64,000 nucleotides of DNA from Alphaproteobacteria bacterium (GTDB lineage: Bacteria; Pseudomonadota; Alphaproteobacteria; CADEGL01): contig JAPLOM010000035.1 of NCBI GenBank assembly GCA_026400755.1, forward strand, positions 12,195-76,194, written 5' to 3'. Of the stretch, positions 1-10,040 are shown piece after piece (positions within the stretch are counted from its first letter, which is position 1; each line of letters begins with the position of its first letter). The translations under genes were made by a program, and so were the position numbers. The notes beneath the pieces were generated by a model. It had not been told where the DNA came from. It saw only the letters and a program-made list of their open reading frames with translations, and searched no databases.

Positions 1-2437
1 CCTCGACGCTGCGCCAGCCGTCGGGATCGCGCAGCAGGGTCGCCGAGACCGCGTCGACCCAGCGCTTTTCCCCAAGCCAGATCCGGTCGGCGGTCACCTT
101 GATGTCGAGCGGCGTCGGCTTGGGACGCTCGGCCTTGGGCTTTCGTTCCGTGGGCGGCGGCGTATCGTCGTCCGCGCTGAACATGCCCGAGACGTCGATG
201 ACCGCGCCTTTCGCGCGGACGACATAGCCGCCGTCCTTGACCTCGGCAAAGCCCTGAAGGTCGTTGCGGCCCGCGATCAAGCGCTCGAAATCCACGCGCT
301 GGAACTTGCCGGCGTTCATCCGCAGTTGACCGCGCATGGACATGCCGCCGCCGGAGCCATCGAAGGCCACATTCCCAATATGACGGTCCACACCCATCAA
401 ACCGGCAACCGTCAGCTTGGCCGGCACACCGGGGGCCTTGGTCCAGCCAAGATCATCTAGATCGACCTTCACCGCGGTGAGATCGAGGCTCGCGTTGATA
501 CGCGGCGAGCTCGGCCGCTGAAAAAAGACGGTCGCGTCGATGCCCAGCGGCCCGCTGATGTGCGACCCCAGGTCCAGCCCGAACTCCTTTCGCGCCTTGT
601 CGTCGAGCGCGCCCGAAAACTCGACGCTACCGGTCTCGCCCGAGGTGACCGTGAAGTTCTCGCGCCAATGGAACTTGATCGGCACGCCGCCCAATTGGCC
701 CGCACCCGCCGCATCCATGGCCGTCTCGCTGACGCGGAGCGTCATCTCCGCGTTGCTGAGCGTCTTACCCATGATGATTATCTGCCAATGGACGTCCTTC
801 ATCGTCGCATCGATCGAAATCTTGAGTTTGTCGACCGGCAGGTCGTCGATCAGGGGCAGATTGAGGGCCAGCTTCACAGACGCATCGCCGCGCACATCCG
901 CCGGATTGATGTTCATCTTGCTCGCGTAATTGAGCGGCGGATGATCAACCAGCTTCAGGGCATCGCCGACGGGTCCGACCACCTTGATGCGGATGTCGGC
1001 GTATTGCCGCGTCGCGTCCAGACCTGTCAGCTTGATTACGCCCTCGGGAACGGTCAACGCCAACCCGTCGACCGCGCCGCCCGTGGTCGCGATGTCCATG
1101 CTGCCGAGATTGAACGTCGCGGTCGCCGCGATGCCGCGCACGATCGGCATTTCCGGCATGTAACGGACGCTCAGCCCATCGGCCTTGATCGTACCGTTGG
1201 CCGAACCGACGGAGGTTCCCTTGCCGTTGGCCGGGTTGAGCTGCCCGGACGCGGTCAATTGGATTTCGCGGCCAACGCCTTCGGTCATGTTGGCCAGCAT
1301 CCACCGGCGCCCGCCATGGGCCATGCCGGGCGGCCAATAATTCTTCAGTCGGCCGAAAGCCACGTTCTGCAGGCTGGCCTTGAGGTCGAAGGCGCCGACG
1401 CCCAAGGGGTCGTTCACGATGGCGGATGCCGACACGGTCGGCCCATCCAATTGGACGTTCACATCGGAGATGTTGAGCCGCGTAAGCCCGTCCGATGCGC
1501 TGCCGCGCACGCGAAGGCTCTGGACCGCGATACCGCCCCCTTCCATGCCGGCCATGGCGATCCGCCCGTGGCCGCCGTCGATCTCGAACGCGGTGTCGTG
1601 GATGGTCCATTCGCGGTCGAGGCTGAAATTGACATGGCCACGCAGAGGAACGGCGACCGGGCGCAACGCAGCCAACTCCGGCACGGCCGTGCCCAACGAG
1701 ACGAAATCGACGTCGTTGAACTTGAGGACAACCGGCAGCATACCGGTGGTCTCGTCCTGCGAACCCTCCAGGGTGAACCGGGCCGTCTTGCCCTCGGCCA
1801 CCACGCCCAGGATGAGGTTGAAATCGAGGCCCGATGAACGGGTGCGGGTGACGCTGGCCTCCGTGATCTCGGCGTTCCACGACTTGTTGCTGCCGGCGTC
1901 TTGAACGGTGACCGTCGCTTCGCTGATCTGGATGCGACGTAGATAGCCGAAGCGCTTGTCGGGATCGGGCGGCCCCAGGATGCCGGACATGAGATTGGGC
2001 AGTTGGCTGCCGGCCGCGCCTTGGCCTTCGCCGACGCCAAAGATTAGATTGCCGTCGGCGTCGCGTTGGACCACGACCTTGGCGCCCTGCAGGTCGAGGG
2101 CGGTCGGCTCGATCCGGCCTAGCGCCAAGGCGCGAACGCTGAAGCGTACGGCTAGTTCGGGCACCGAGGCCAGGGTGGCGCCATCGGCCCCGATGATCTT
2201 CACATCGTGAACCTCGACCTCGACCGCTCGCCGCCAGCCTTCCCACGCCAGCACGGTTTTGTGGAATTCGATGCGAATCGATTCGCTGGACAGGGCTGGC
2301 GCGACGTAAGGGGTCAGGAAATCGAGCGGGATAGGGCCGGAGGAGAGCCGCCAAGCAGAGAACCCTGCGACCAGCAAGAAGACGCCGACCAGCGCGGCGA
2401 CGATCTCGACGAAGATGCGGGTGGTGCGGCGGATCAC
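1..2437 (-). CDS. AsmA/YhdP-like (DUF3971-type) large envelope protein, partial (runs off window start)
   Basis: The minus-strand frame not listed in the ORF track reads VIRRTTRIFVEIVAALVGVFLLVAGFSAWRLSSGPIPLDFLTPYVAPALSSESIRIEFH, an N-terminal TM followed by an AsmA/YhdP-type start. The exact start is uncertain (GTG chosen). Confidence 0.6.
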   Translation of the reverse strand, partial: MIRRTTRIFVEIVAALVGVFLLVAGFSAWRLSSGPIPLDFLTPYVAPALSSESIRIEFHKTVLAWEGWRRAVEVEVHDVKIIGADGATLASVPELAVRFSVRALALGRIEPTALDLQGAKVVVQRDADGNLIFGVGEGQGAAGSQLPNLMSGILGPPDPDKRFGYLRRIQISEATVTVQDAGSNKSWNAEITEASVTRTRSSGLDFNLILGVVAEGKTARFTLEGSQDETTGMLPVVLKFNDVDFVSLGTAVPELAALRPVAVPLRGHVNFSLDREWTIHDTAFEIDGGHGRIAMAGMEGGGIAVQSLRVRGSASDGLTRLNISDVNVQLDGPTVSASAIVNDPLGVGAFDLKASLQNVAFGRLKNYWPPGMAHGGRRWMLANMTEGVGREIQLTASGQLNPANGKGTSVGSANGTIKADGLSVRYMPEMPIVRGIAATATFNLGSMDIATTGGAVDGLALTVPEGVIKLTGLDATRQYADIRIKVVGPVGDALKLVDHPPLNYASKMNINPADVRGDASVKLALNLPLIDDLPVDKLKISIDATMKDVHWQIIIMGKTLSNAEMTLRVSETAMDAAGAGQLGGVPIKFHWRENFTVTSGETGSVEFSGALDDKARKEFGLDLGSHISGPLGIDATVFFQRPSSPRINASLDLTAVKVDLDDLGWTKAPGVPAKLTVAGLMGVDRHIGNVAFDGSGGGMSMRGQLRMNAGKFQRVDFERLIAGRNDLQGFAEVKDGGYVVRAKGAVIDVSGMFSADDDTPPPTERKPKAERPKPTPLDIKVTADRIWLGEKRWVDAVSATLLRDPDGWRSVE

Positions 2438-2533
2438 GCTCCGTGCCCAGCCCGTGGCGCGCGACCGCAGTCGTCCCGCGCGCCCGTGATCGGCGGCGGG
2501 GCGGCCCCTTGATCCCCCGGGGGCCTTCGACCA

Positions 2534-5503
2534 ATGTGCATGAAACCGTCTCGAGTGAGCATGTTCGATCGACTTATAGCCGACCCCGCACGCCTTCCGA
2601 AAGCTGGAGATGCGGAGCGTGCCGCGGTCGGGCTAGAGCGATGGCGCGAGGCGGGCGCGGACGATCCCGAGACGCGCCGCTTCGCCGAGGCGGTCGTCAA
2701 CGACGCGACCGGACGTGCATGGCTGGACGGCGTCTTCGGCAACAGCCCGTATCTCAGCCAAAGCCTGCTGCGCGAAATCGCCTTCGTGCGCGGGCTTTTG
2801 AATGACGGGCCCGACCGCGCAGCCGCGAATCTTCTGGCCGGCCTTCGCGCCGATCCCACCGCCGGTACGGATGCCGACGCCATGCAGGCGTTGCGGACAG
2901 CGAAACGGCAGCTGGCGCTCCTGGTCGCGCTGGCCGACATCGGCGGGGTGTGGAGTCTCGAAAAGGTCACAAGCGCCCTATCGGCCTTCGCCGAGACGGC
3001 CCTGCAGTTCACCTGTCGTCGCCTTCTGGCCGCCATTCCGGACGACGATCCGGTTCGGCGCTCGAAACTCATCATCCTTGGGATGGGCAAACTGGGGGGG
3101 CGCGAACTCAACTACTCAAGCGACATCGATTTGATCGTCCTTTATGACGGCGATGCGGTCCCGCCCGATCAACGGCCGGGCCTGCAACGCCAGTTCGTCC
3201 GTCTGACACACAATCTTGTCCGTTACATGGCGGAGCGCACGGCCGACGGCTATGTCTTTCGTACCGACCTGCGCCTGCGGCCCGACCCCGGCTCCACTCC
3301 GCCAGCGCTCACCATCGCAGCGGCGGAGATGTATTACGAAAGCCTCGGCCAGAACTGGGAACGCGCGGCCTTCATCAAGGCACGCGCCGTCGCAGGCGAC
3401 CTGGACGCAGGCGCCAAGTTCCTGTCGCAACTGACGCCGTTCGTCTGGCGCCGCCATCTGGATTTCGCCGCCATCCAAGACATCCATTCCATCAAGCGAC
3501 AGATCAACGCCCATCACGGCGGCGGCGACATCGCGGTGGCAGGCCATAACGTGAAATTAGGGCGCGGCGGCATCCGCGAGATCGAGCTGTTCGCCCAAAC
3601 CCAGCAACTGATCTGGGGCGGGCGCGAACCGCGCCTGCGCACGGCCGGCACCTGCGATACGCTGCGCGCGCTGGCGGAGTTAGGGCGCGTCGATCTCACA
3701 GAGACCGAGCGGTTGATCGACGCCTATCGTTTCCTGCGCGAGACCGAGCACCGGCTGCAGATGGTGGCCGACGAGCAGACCCAGACTCTGCCGGACGACG
3801 CAAAGGGGCTGGAGCGCTTCGCGCGTTTCATGGGCTTCGACGACGCCGAATCTTTTTCCGCTGCGCTGCTGGAAAAGCTGCGCACGGTCGAAGAGATCTA
3901 CGCCGAGTTGTTCGAGGAAGCACCGGCGCTCAGCGGGCCAGGGAACCTGGTCTTCACCGGCACCGACCACGACCCCGAAACGCTCAAGACGATCGCGGCC
4001 TACGGGTTCGAGGACGCGGCCACGGTGTCGTCCCTGATCCGAGGCTGGCATCACGGCCGCTACCGCGCCATGCGGAGCACACGCGCGCGCGAGCTGCTGA
4101 CAGAGTTGACGCCGGCCCTCCTGGATGCACTGGCCAAGACATCGAATCCGACCGCGGCCTTCATGAAGTTCGACGAGTTCCTGAGCCGCCTGCCGGCGGG
4201 CGTACAGCTCTTCTCGCTGTTCTATTCCAACCCGGACCTGTTGGGCCTGGTTGCCGAGATCATGGGCGAGGCGCCGCGCCTGGCCGACCATCTGAGCCGC
4301 CGCCCTTCGAGCCTGGAAGCGGTCCTGCAGAAGGATTTTTTCAACGCCCCGCCGCCGACATCCGCTCTGCGCGCGGACTTGGCGCGCGTGCTGGTCCAGG
4401 CGCGCGATTATCAGGACCACCTGGACATGATTCGGCGTTGGACCAACGACCAGAAATTTCAGGTCGGCGTCCAGATGCTACGCAATAAAGTCGATGCGGC
4501 GCGCGCGGGCGAGGCATTGGCCGACATCGCCGACACGGCGCTGTCGGCGCTTCTGCCTGCTGTCGAAAACGATTTTGCGCGCCGCCATGGACGGATCGCG
4601 GACAACGGCATGGCGGTCGTCGCGCTCGGCAAGATGGGCGGACGCGAGATGACCATGAAGTCGGACTTGGACCTTCTGTTCATATACGACGCCTCCGACG
4701 ACGCCGTGTCGGACGGCGCGCGACCGATCGCGCCGAGTCATTACTACACGCGGCTGAGCCTGGCCTTCCTCAACGCCGTCACCGCACTGACCGAGGAAGG
4801 GTCTCTATACGAAGTCGATATGCGCCTGCGTCCCTCGGGGCAATCGGGGCCGATCGCCTCCAGCCTCGCCAGTTTCGAGAAGTATCACCGCGAAGCCTCC
4901 TGGACGTGGGAACACATGGCGCTGACGCGCGCGCGCGTGATCTGCGGGCCGGGTGACCTTCCGGCCCGGATCGAGCGCGCAATCCGCGACGTGCTCGTCC
5001 GCCCGCGGGATTCGGCGAAGCTGGCCGCCGACGTGGCCGACATGCGTGTGCGCATCGAGCGCGAGCGGCGCGACCAGGGCGAATGGGACATCAAGTATCT
5101 GCGCGGTGGCTTGGTCGACATCGAGTTCATCGTCCAATATCTGTTGCTGCGCCACGCGGCCGAGCAGCCGGCTATATTGGCCGCGAACACGAGCCACGCT
5201 CTCGACAACCTCAAGGCGGCGGAGGTCCTGCGGGGCGAGGCTGCCGGGGCCTTGTCCGACGCGCTGACCTTGTGGAGCCAGGTGCACAGCCTCTTACGCT
5301 TGACCGTGGAGGGGCGGCTGGACGAGCGTAAAGCGCCGCCAGGCCTGAAGAACCTGCTCGCGGTCGCGGCCGGCGCGCACGACTTCGACGACCTGAAGGC
5401 ACATATGCGGCGGGCGGCGGAGCGGGCCCGGACCTGCTTCCGAGAGATCATCGAAGAACCCGCCGCGCGCGCGGCCGCGGGCGGCAGCAAGGGAGAAGTA
5501 TGA
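2534..5503 (+). CDS. glnE: Bifunctional glutamine synthetase adenylyltransferase/deadenylyltransferase
   Basis: 989 aa with two nucleotidyltransferase halves (GMGKLGGRELNYSSDIDLIVLYD and ALGKMGGREMTMKSDLDLLFIYD). Confidence 0.95.
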   Translation: MCMKPSRVSMFDRLIADPARLPKAGDAERAAVGLERWREAGADDPETRRFAEAVVNDATGRAWLDGVFGNSPYLSQSLLREIAFVRGLLNDGPDRAAANLLAGLRADPTAGTDADAMQALRTAKRQLALLVALADIGGVWSLEKVTSALSAFAETALQFTCRRLLAAIPDDDPVRRSKLIILGMGKLGGRELNYSSDIDLIVLYDGDAVPPDQRPGLQRQFVRLTHNLVRYMAERTADGYVFRTDLRLRPDPGSTPPALTIAAAEMYYESLGQNWERAAFIKARAVAGDLDAGAKFLSQLTPFVWRRHLDFAAIQDIHSIKRQINAHHGGGDIAVAGHNVKLGRGGIREIELFAQTQQLIWGGREPRLRTAGTCDTLRALAELGRVDLTETERLIDAYRFLRETEHRLQMVADEQTQTLPDDAKGLERFARFMGFDDAESFSAALLEKLRTVEEIYAELFEEAPALSGPGNLVFTGTDHDPETLKTIAAYGFEDAATVSSLIRGWHHGRYRAMRSTRARELLTELTPALLDALAKTSNPTAAFMKFDEFLSRLPAGVQLFSLFYSNPDLLGLVAEIMGEAPRLADHLSRRPSSLEAVLQKDFFNAPPPTSALRADLARVLVQARDYQDHLDMIRRWTNDQKFQVGVQMLRNKVDAARAGEALADIADTALSALLPAVENDFARRHGRIADNGMAVVALGKMGGREMTMKSDLDLLFIYDASDDAVSDGARPIAPSHYYTRLSLAFLNAVTALTEEGSLYEVDMRLRPSGQSGPIASSLASFEKYHREASWTWEHMALTRARVICGPGDLPARIERAIRDVLVRPRDSAKLAADVADMRVRIERERRDQGEWDIKYLRGGLVDIEFIVQYLLLRHAAEQPAILAANTSHALDNLKAAEVLRGEAAGALSDALTLWSQVHSLLRLTVEGRLDERKAPPGLKNLLAVAAGAHDFDDLKAHMRRAAERARTCFREIIEEPAARAAAGGSKGEV

Positions 5504-5970
5504 CCATGGCACTGAAAGTGGGCGACAAGGCGCCAGCCTTCACGATGGACAGCGACGGCGGCGGTAAGGTCAAGCTGTCCGACTTCAAGGGCAAGACGCT
5601 CGTCCTCTATTTCTATCCCAAGGACGACACACCGGGCTGCACCAAAGAAGCCTGCGGCTTCCGCGACTCCTATGCTTCGCTCAAGAGGCAGGGCGTCGCC
5701 GTGCTGGGCGTGTCCAAGGACACGGCGGCCAGCCACGACAAGTTCAAGGCCAAGTACAAGCTGCCCTTCTCGCTCGGCTCGGACGCCGAGATCGAGGTCG
5801 CGAAGGCCTATGGCGTATGGGTCAAGAAGATGAATTACGGCCGCGAATACATGGGGATGGAGCGCTCCACCTTTCTGATCGACGGAAAGGGCATCATCCG
5901 GGAAATTTGGCGCGGCGTGAAGGTCAACGGCCATGTCGAAGCCGTGATGGAAGCGATCAAGGCGCTCTAA
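5500..5970 (+). CDS. bcp: Thioredoxin-dependent peroxiredoxin (BCP/PrxQ family)
   Basis: YFYPKDDTPGCTKEACGFRD motif; overlaps the glnE stop. Confidence 0.93.
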   Translation: MTMALKVGDKAPAFTMDSDGGGKVKLSDFKGKTLVLYFYPKDDTPGCTKEACGFRDSYASLKRQGVAVLGVSKDTAASHDKFKAKYKLPFSLGSDAEIEVAKAYGVWVKKMNYGREYMGMERSTFLIDGKGIIREIWRGVKVNGHVEAVMEAIKAL

Positions 5971-5984
5971 GCCGGTGCGGGAAC

Positions 5985-6010
5985 GCCGGGCGCGAAAACT
6001 CGCGCCCGGC
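5985..6010. terminator. Perfect 10-bp hairpin GCCGGGCGCG-AAAACT-CGCGCCCGGC between convergent genes
   Basis: Inverted repeat read directly between bcp and the GYD gene array. Confidence 0.7.
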
Positions 6011-6016
6011 TAAAAG

Positions 6017-6301
6017 CTAGCGTCCCGCTTTCTTGTCGGCCCGCTTCATGGCTGGAACATCAAAGCACGGCATGGCGGAAATCTTGCCGTAACCAGCCTT
6101 GTTGAACCACGTGCTGAGCGCCAGCACGGCTTCCGCGTTGGGCGCGTCGATCGCTTCGATCAACTCGTACTCGCCCTGGGTGTAGTAGATGGCCTCGACC
6201 TTGATGCCGAGCCGCTTGGTGGTCTCCTTCGACCGCCGCAGCCGCTCCTGGTACTTCTTCGCGCCATAAGGCGAGATCGTCGCCAGCAACATGTAACGCA
6301 T
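6017..6301 (-). CDS. GYD-domain protein (copy 3 of a tandem array)
   Basis: YMLLATISPYGAKKYQER...YTQGEYELIEAIDAPNAEAVLALSTWFNKAGYGKISAMP. Confidence 0.85.
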   Translation of the reverse strand: MRYMLLATISPYGAKKYQERLRRSKETTKRLGIKVEAIYYTQGEYELIEAIDAPNAEAVLALSTWFNKAGYGKISAMPCFDVPAMKRADKKAGR

Positions 6302-6314
6302 CGTCGTTCCTCTC

Positions 6315-6599
6315 CTAGCGGCCGGCTTTGGCGTCGGCCCGCTTCATCGCGGGCACGTCGTGGCCGGGCATGGCCTCGAGCTTGCCGTAACCAGCCTTCG
6401 CGAACCACGTGGTCAACGCCAGCACGGCCTCGGCGCTGGGCGCCTCAACCACCTCGACGAAGTCGTAGGGACCTTGGGTGTAGTAGATCCATTCAACCTT
6501 GATGCCGAGCTTGTCCGCCATCGCCTTCGCTTCCGGACCACGCTTCTTATAATTCTGCGCGCCGTAGGAGGTGATGGTCCCCAAAAGAGCGAATCGCAT
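6315..6599 (-). CDS. GYD-domain protein (copy 2)
   Basis: Paralogue of the neighbouring genes: YYTQGPYDFVEVVEAPSAEAVLALTTWFAKAGYGKLEAMPGHDVPAMKRADAKAGR. Confidence 0.85.
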   Translation of the reverse strand: MRFALLGTITSYGAQNYKKRGPEAKAMADKLGIKVEWIYYTQGPYDFVEVVEAPSAEAVLALTTWFAKAGYGKLEAMPGHDVPAMKRADAKAGR

Positions 6600-6617
6600 A
6601 TCCGTGTCTCCCCGCGC

Positions 6618-6917
6618 TTACTTTTTGCCGGCCAGCGCGTCGACGCGCTTCATGACTTCGGGCTCGAAAGCGGGCATGGCGATCATCTTCCCGTAACCCT
6701 GCTTCGCGTACCACGTGGTATGGGCCAGCATGGCTTCGGCACTGGGCGCTTCCACGACTTCGACCAAATTATATTGGCCCTGGGTGTAGACCATCTTGAT
6801 CTTGTTAACGTCGAAGCCCAGCGACTTGATCTTCTTCAGCGCGGCCGGACCGCGCTCCTTGAACTTCTTGGCGCCGTATTCGGTCACTTTGACGAGCAAA
6901 ACGAATTTCATCCGCAC
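6618..6917 (-). CDS. GYD-domain protein (copy 1)
   Basis: Paralogue of the neighbouring genes: YTQGQYNLVEVVEAPSAEAMLAHTTWYAKQGYGKMIAMPAFEPEVMKRVDALAGKK. Confidence 0.85.
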   Translation of the reverse strand: MRMKFVLLVKVTEYGAKKFKERGPAALKKIKSLGFDVNKIKMVYTQGQYNLVEVVEAPSAEAMLAHTTWYAKQGYGKMIAMPAFEPEVMKRVDALAGKK

Positions 6918-6976
6918 CCTCCTTGCAAGGCCATCATCGTTCCGGGATTTCCGAGGAAAGTCAAAACCGCGGCCGG

Positions 6977-7822
6977 CTATTCCTTTCGGGGCGTGCCATC
7001 GAGATTGAAGCGCTGGACCTTGGCCTTGCTACGCAGCTTCTCCAACTCATCGGCGATGACCTGCCGCGACAACTGGTTGTAAAGCTGCTCGCGCACGCTG
7101 TCGAACGGCGGGGGTTGGACAGGACGGCGATCCTCGACCTGGATGACGTGCCAGCCGAACTCGGTCTCGACTGGCGTCTTGGTGATCTCGCCAGGCTTGA
7201 GCGCGTCAGCCGCGGCCCAGAATGCCGGAACCACATCACCCTTGTTGAAATAACCCAGGTCACCACCTTCGTCTTTCGAGCCGTCGGTCGACTTTTCCTT
7301 CGCGATTGTCGCGAAGTCGCCGCCCGCTTGAAGCTGCTTGATGACGGCCTCGGCCTCTTCCTTCGTCTTCACCACGATGTGGCGCGCGCGGATCTCTTCC
7401 TGCTTGGGCATCGCCGCGACAATCTCGTCGTAACGCTTGCGCAATTCCTGGTCGGTCAGGATCTTGGTCACTTCGCGATTGAAATAGGCGTCGCGTAGAA
7501 TTTGGTCCTCGGCGTTCACGATGCGGCGCTTCACCTCCGGATCGTTCTGCAGCTTCAGGCGGCGCGCTTCGGCAGTGGCCAGGCGGCTGTCGATCATCTC
7601 GTCCAGCAGCAACGGATAGATCTGCTCGAGCGGCAGGTTGCGATATTGCGGCGGCAACTGTTTCTGCGTCTCCAGCACCTCCGAGCGCCGGATCGTTTCA
7701 CCGTTTACCTTGGCCACGACCGGATCGGCGCCGGACTTGGGCGCCGGCGACTGGGCCGACGCGGCGACGGACGCCGACAGAATGAATGCGATCACCGCCA
7801 GGCGGAGCATCGACGCGGTCAT
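6977..7822 (-). CDS. Periplasmic peptidyl-prolyl cis-trans isomerase (parvulin/SurA-like)
   Basis: Signal peptide plus parvulin core IRARHIVVKTKEEAEAVIKQLQAGGDFATIAKEKSTDGSKDEGGDLGYFNKGDVVPAF. Confidence 0.9.
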   Translation of the reverse strand: MTASMLRLAVIAFILSASVAASAQSPAPKSGADPVVAKVNGETIRRSEVLETQKQLPPQYRNLPLEQIYPLLLDEMIDSRLATAEARRLKLQNDPEVKRRIVNAEDQILRDAYFNREVTKILTDQELRKRYDEIVAAMPKQEEIRARHIVVKTKEEAEAVIKQLQAGGDFATIAKEKSTDGSKDEGGDLGYFNKGDVVPAFWAAADALKPGEITKTPVETEFGWHVIQVEDRRPVQPPPFDSVREQLYNQLSRQVIADELEKLRSKAKVQRFNLDGTPRKE

Positions 7823-8071
7823 GGGAGGTCCTTTCTCGGGGAAGACGCCCGAACGCGGGCGGCGAAAGGGGTACGGCAGCTTCCGGGGCCAAACAAGAGA
7901 AACTTATCCCAACGCTTCCAGGCGTCCGGACGCACGCTCTCTATTGTCAGAAAATCCCGGTGGGCATACGCTTTTTACACCATGACGGACGACGGGCCCG
8001 ATAGAGAGCCCGCAACGCCGTGGAAACAGGGATCGGGGTCTGCAACCCCCGAAAGACAAGGGAGACGGTAA

Positions 8072-8281
8072 ATGGCTAGCGGAACGGTCAAATGGTACAA
8101 TCCTGCCAAGCGTTATGGCTTCATCACCCCGGACGAGGGGCCTGATGACGTTTTCGTCCACGTCACCGCCGTTCAGGCCGCGGGCCTGGACGCGCTGATG
8201 ACCGGCCAGCGTATCGACTACGAACTCAGAGCCGGGCCCAACGGCCGGCCGGGGGCGAACGAGATCAAAGTCGTCGCCTGA
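8072..8281 (+). CDS. Cold-shock domain protein
   Basis: MASGTVKWYNPAKRYGFITPDEGPDDVFVHVTAVQAAGL. Confidence 0.95.
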   Translation: MASGTVKWYNPAKRYGFITPDEGPDDVFVHVTAVQAAGLDALMTGQRIDYELRAGPNGRPGANEIKVVA

Positions 8282-8305
8282 CGGCACGCGGCCTTTCACG
8301 ATCAG

Positions 8306-8342
8306 CCCCGCCAGCCATGCGATTCGCGCATAGCTGGCGGGG
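8306..8342 (+). terminator. Hairpin CCCCGCCAGC...GCTGGCGGGG downstream of the cold-shock gene
   Basis: Perfect 10-bp inverted repeat 25 nt after the stop codon; no long T-tract. Confidence 0.55.
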
Positions 8343-8402
8343 AAAGTAGTTGCCCTGGTATTAATAAGGGCGCTAACTATTAGCTTGCTGATCATTTGAG
8401 AC

Positions 8403-8897
8403 ATGGCCGCGCGCAACCTGGACCGGAGTTTCGGTTTTCTGCTGCATGACGTGTCCCGTCTGCTGCGGATCGAATACAACCGTCGTGTCCGGCACCTCGG
8501 GCTGACGCGCTCGCAATGGCGCGTGATCGTGCATCTGTCGCGCAACGAAGGCTCGACCCAGACTTTCCTGGCCGACATCCTGGAAATCGAGAACGCCACC
8601 CTGGCGCGACTGCTGGACCGCCTTGAGGCCGATGGCTGGATCGAACGCCGTCCCTCTCCGACGGACCGCCGCGCCAAGCATCTTTACCTGACTGAAAAGC
8701 CGGCGGCGATCATCGACGCCATGTCGCGCATTTCATCACAGCTTCAGCACGACACGCTGGACGGCCTGGCGCCCAACGAGCGCGAGCGCCTGATCGATAC
8801 GCTGCTGGGCATCAAGCGCAATCTTCTTCAAATGACGTCCGCGATCGAATCGCCAGTCGATTCGCTCAGCGAACGCAAAGTGGCTGCGGGGGACTGA
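8403..8897 (+). CDS. MarR-family transcriptional regulator
   Basis: wHTH MarR core (LGLTRSQWRVIVHLSRNEGSTQTFLADILEIENATLARLLDRLEADGWIERRPSPTDRRAKHLYLT), directly upstream of emrAB-like genes. Confidence 0.9.
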   Translation: MAARNLDRSFGFLLHDVSRLLRIEYNRRVRHLGLTRSQWRVIVHLSRNEGSTQTFLADILEIENATLARLLDRLEADGWIERRPSPTDRRAKHLYLTEKPAAIIDAMSRISSQLQHDTLDGLAPNERERLIDTLLGIKRNLLQMTSAIESPVDSLSERKVAAGD

Positions 8898-8901
8898 AGA
8901 C

Positions 8902-10026
8902 ATGACGGCACAGACGCAACAACATCCGCCGATACAACACGCGCCCATGGCAAGCAGCCGGCGTTTCACGTTTTCCCGGCGCTTCATCCGCGTGATCCTG
9001 CTGGCCGTCGCGCCGGTGGTGGCGGCCTTGATCGGCCTCTACTTCTACGCAACGGGCGGACGCTACGTCTCGACCGAGAACGCCTACATCAAGTCCGACA
9101 AGGTGGCGATCAGCACGGACATCACGGGCCGCGTGGTCGAGGTGAAGGTGGTCGACAATCAGGTGGTCAAGACGGGCGATCTTCTGTTCCGCTTGGATCC
9201 CGAACCGTTCAAGCTCTCGCTCGACGAAGCCGAGGCGCGCGTACGTTCCACGCGCACCGAAATCGAGGCCATGCGCTCGCAGTACCGCCAGAAGCAGCAG
9301 GAACTGGCCAAGGCCGACATCGACATCAAGTTCGCGCAGACCGAGTTCGACCGCCAACAACAGCTCATCAAGCAAGGCTATGCCTCGCGCTCCAAGTTCG
9401 ACGCCGCCCAGCACCTGGTGAACCAGTCGCAGCAGCAAGCCAGGTCGGCGCGCGAGCAGATGGCCGAAGTGGCCGCCAACCTGGGCGGCAGCCCGGGCGT
9501 TCCCACCGAACAGAACCCGCGCTATCTGCAAGCCATCTCCAAGCGCGACGACGCGGCGCTCGACCTGCGGCGCGTCGATGTCTATGCGCCCATCGAGGGC
9601 ATCGTCACGCGCATGACGTTGCAACCCGGCGAACACGTCGAGCGCGGCACGCCGGTCTTCAGCGTGGTCAAGACCACGTCCATGTGGGTCGAGGCCAATC
9701 TGAAGGAAACCGAACTGACCCACGTGCGCGTTGGCCAGTTGGCCAAGGTCACGGTCGATGCCTATCCCGGCTATTCCTGGGAAGCCAAGGTCGAGAGCAT
9801 CAGCCCAGCGACGGGTGCCGAGTTCTCGCTGCTGCCGCCGCAGAACGCCACCGGCAACTGGGTCAAGGTGGTTCAGCGCGTGCCGGTGCGCCTGGCCATC
9901 GAGCCCCGAACCGACGCGCCGCCGCTTCGCGCGGGCATCAGCGTCGTGGCCGAGATCGACACCGGCCATGAGCGTGAGATGCCGTCGTTCATCCGCTCGG
10001 CGCTGGCGCTGTTCAAAAGCGAGTAG
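8902..10026 (+). CDS. HlyD/EmrA-family membrane fusion protein
   Basis: N-terminal TM, biotinyl-lipoyl-like segments, coiled coil; EmrA-like. Confidence 0.9.
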   Translation: MTAQTQQHPPIQHAPMASSRRFTFSRRFIRVILLAVAPVVAALIGLYFYATGGRYVSTENAYIKSDKVAISTDITGRVVEVKVVDNQVVKTGDLLFRLDPEPFKLSLDEAEARVRSTRTEIEAMRSQYRQKQQELAKADIDIKFAQTEFDRQQQLIKQGYASRSKFDAAQHLVNQSQQQARSAREQMAEVAANLGGSPGVPTEQNPRYLQAISKRDDAALDLRRVDVYAPIEGIVTRMTLQPGEHVERGTPVFSVVKTTSMWVEANLKETELTHVRVGQLAKVTVDAYPGYSWEAKVESISPATGAEFSLLPPQNATGNWVKVVQRVPVRLAIEPRTDAPPLRAGISVVAEIDTGHEREMPSFIRSALALFKSE

Positions 10027-10040
10027 ACGACGATTCTCAC

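Noticed and set aside
945-2534. 529-aa minus-strand ORF at the start
   Set aside because: Wrong frame of the AsmA/YhdP-like gene; the true frame is open to the window edge and was not listed.
5985-6010. Possible sRNA/attenuator at this strong hairpin
   Set aside because: Position between convergent genes fits a simple bidirectional terminator better.
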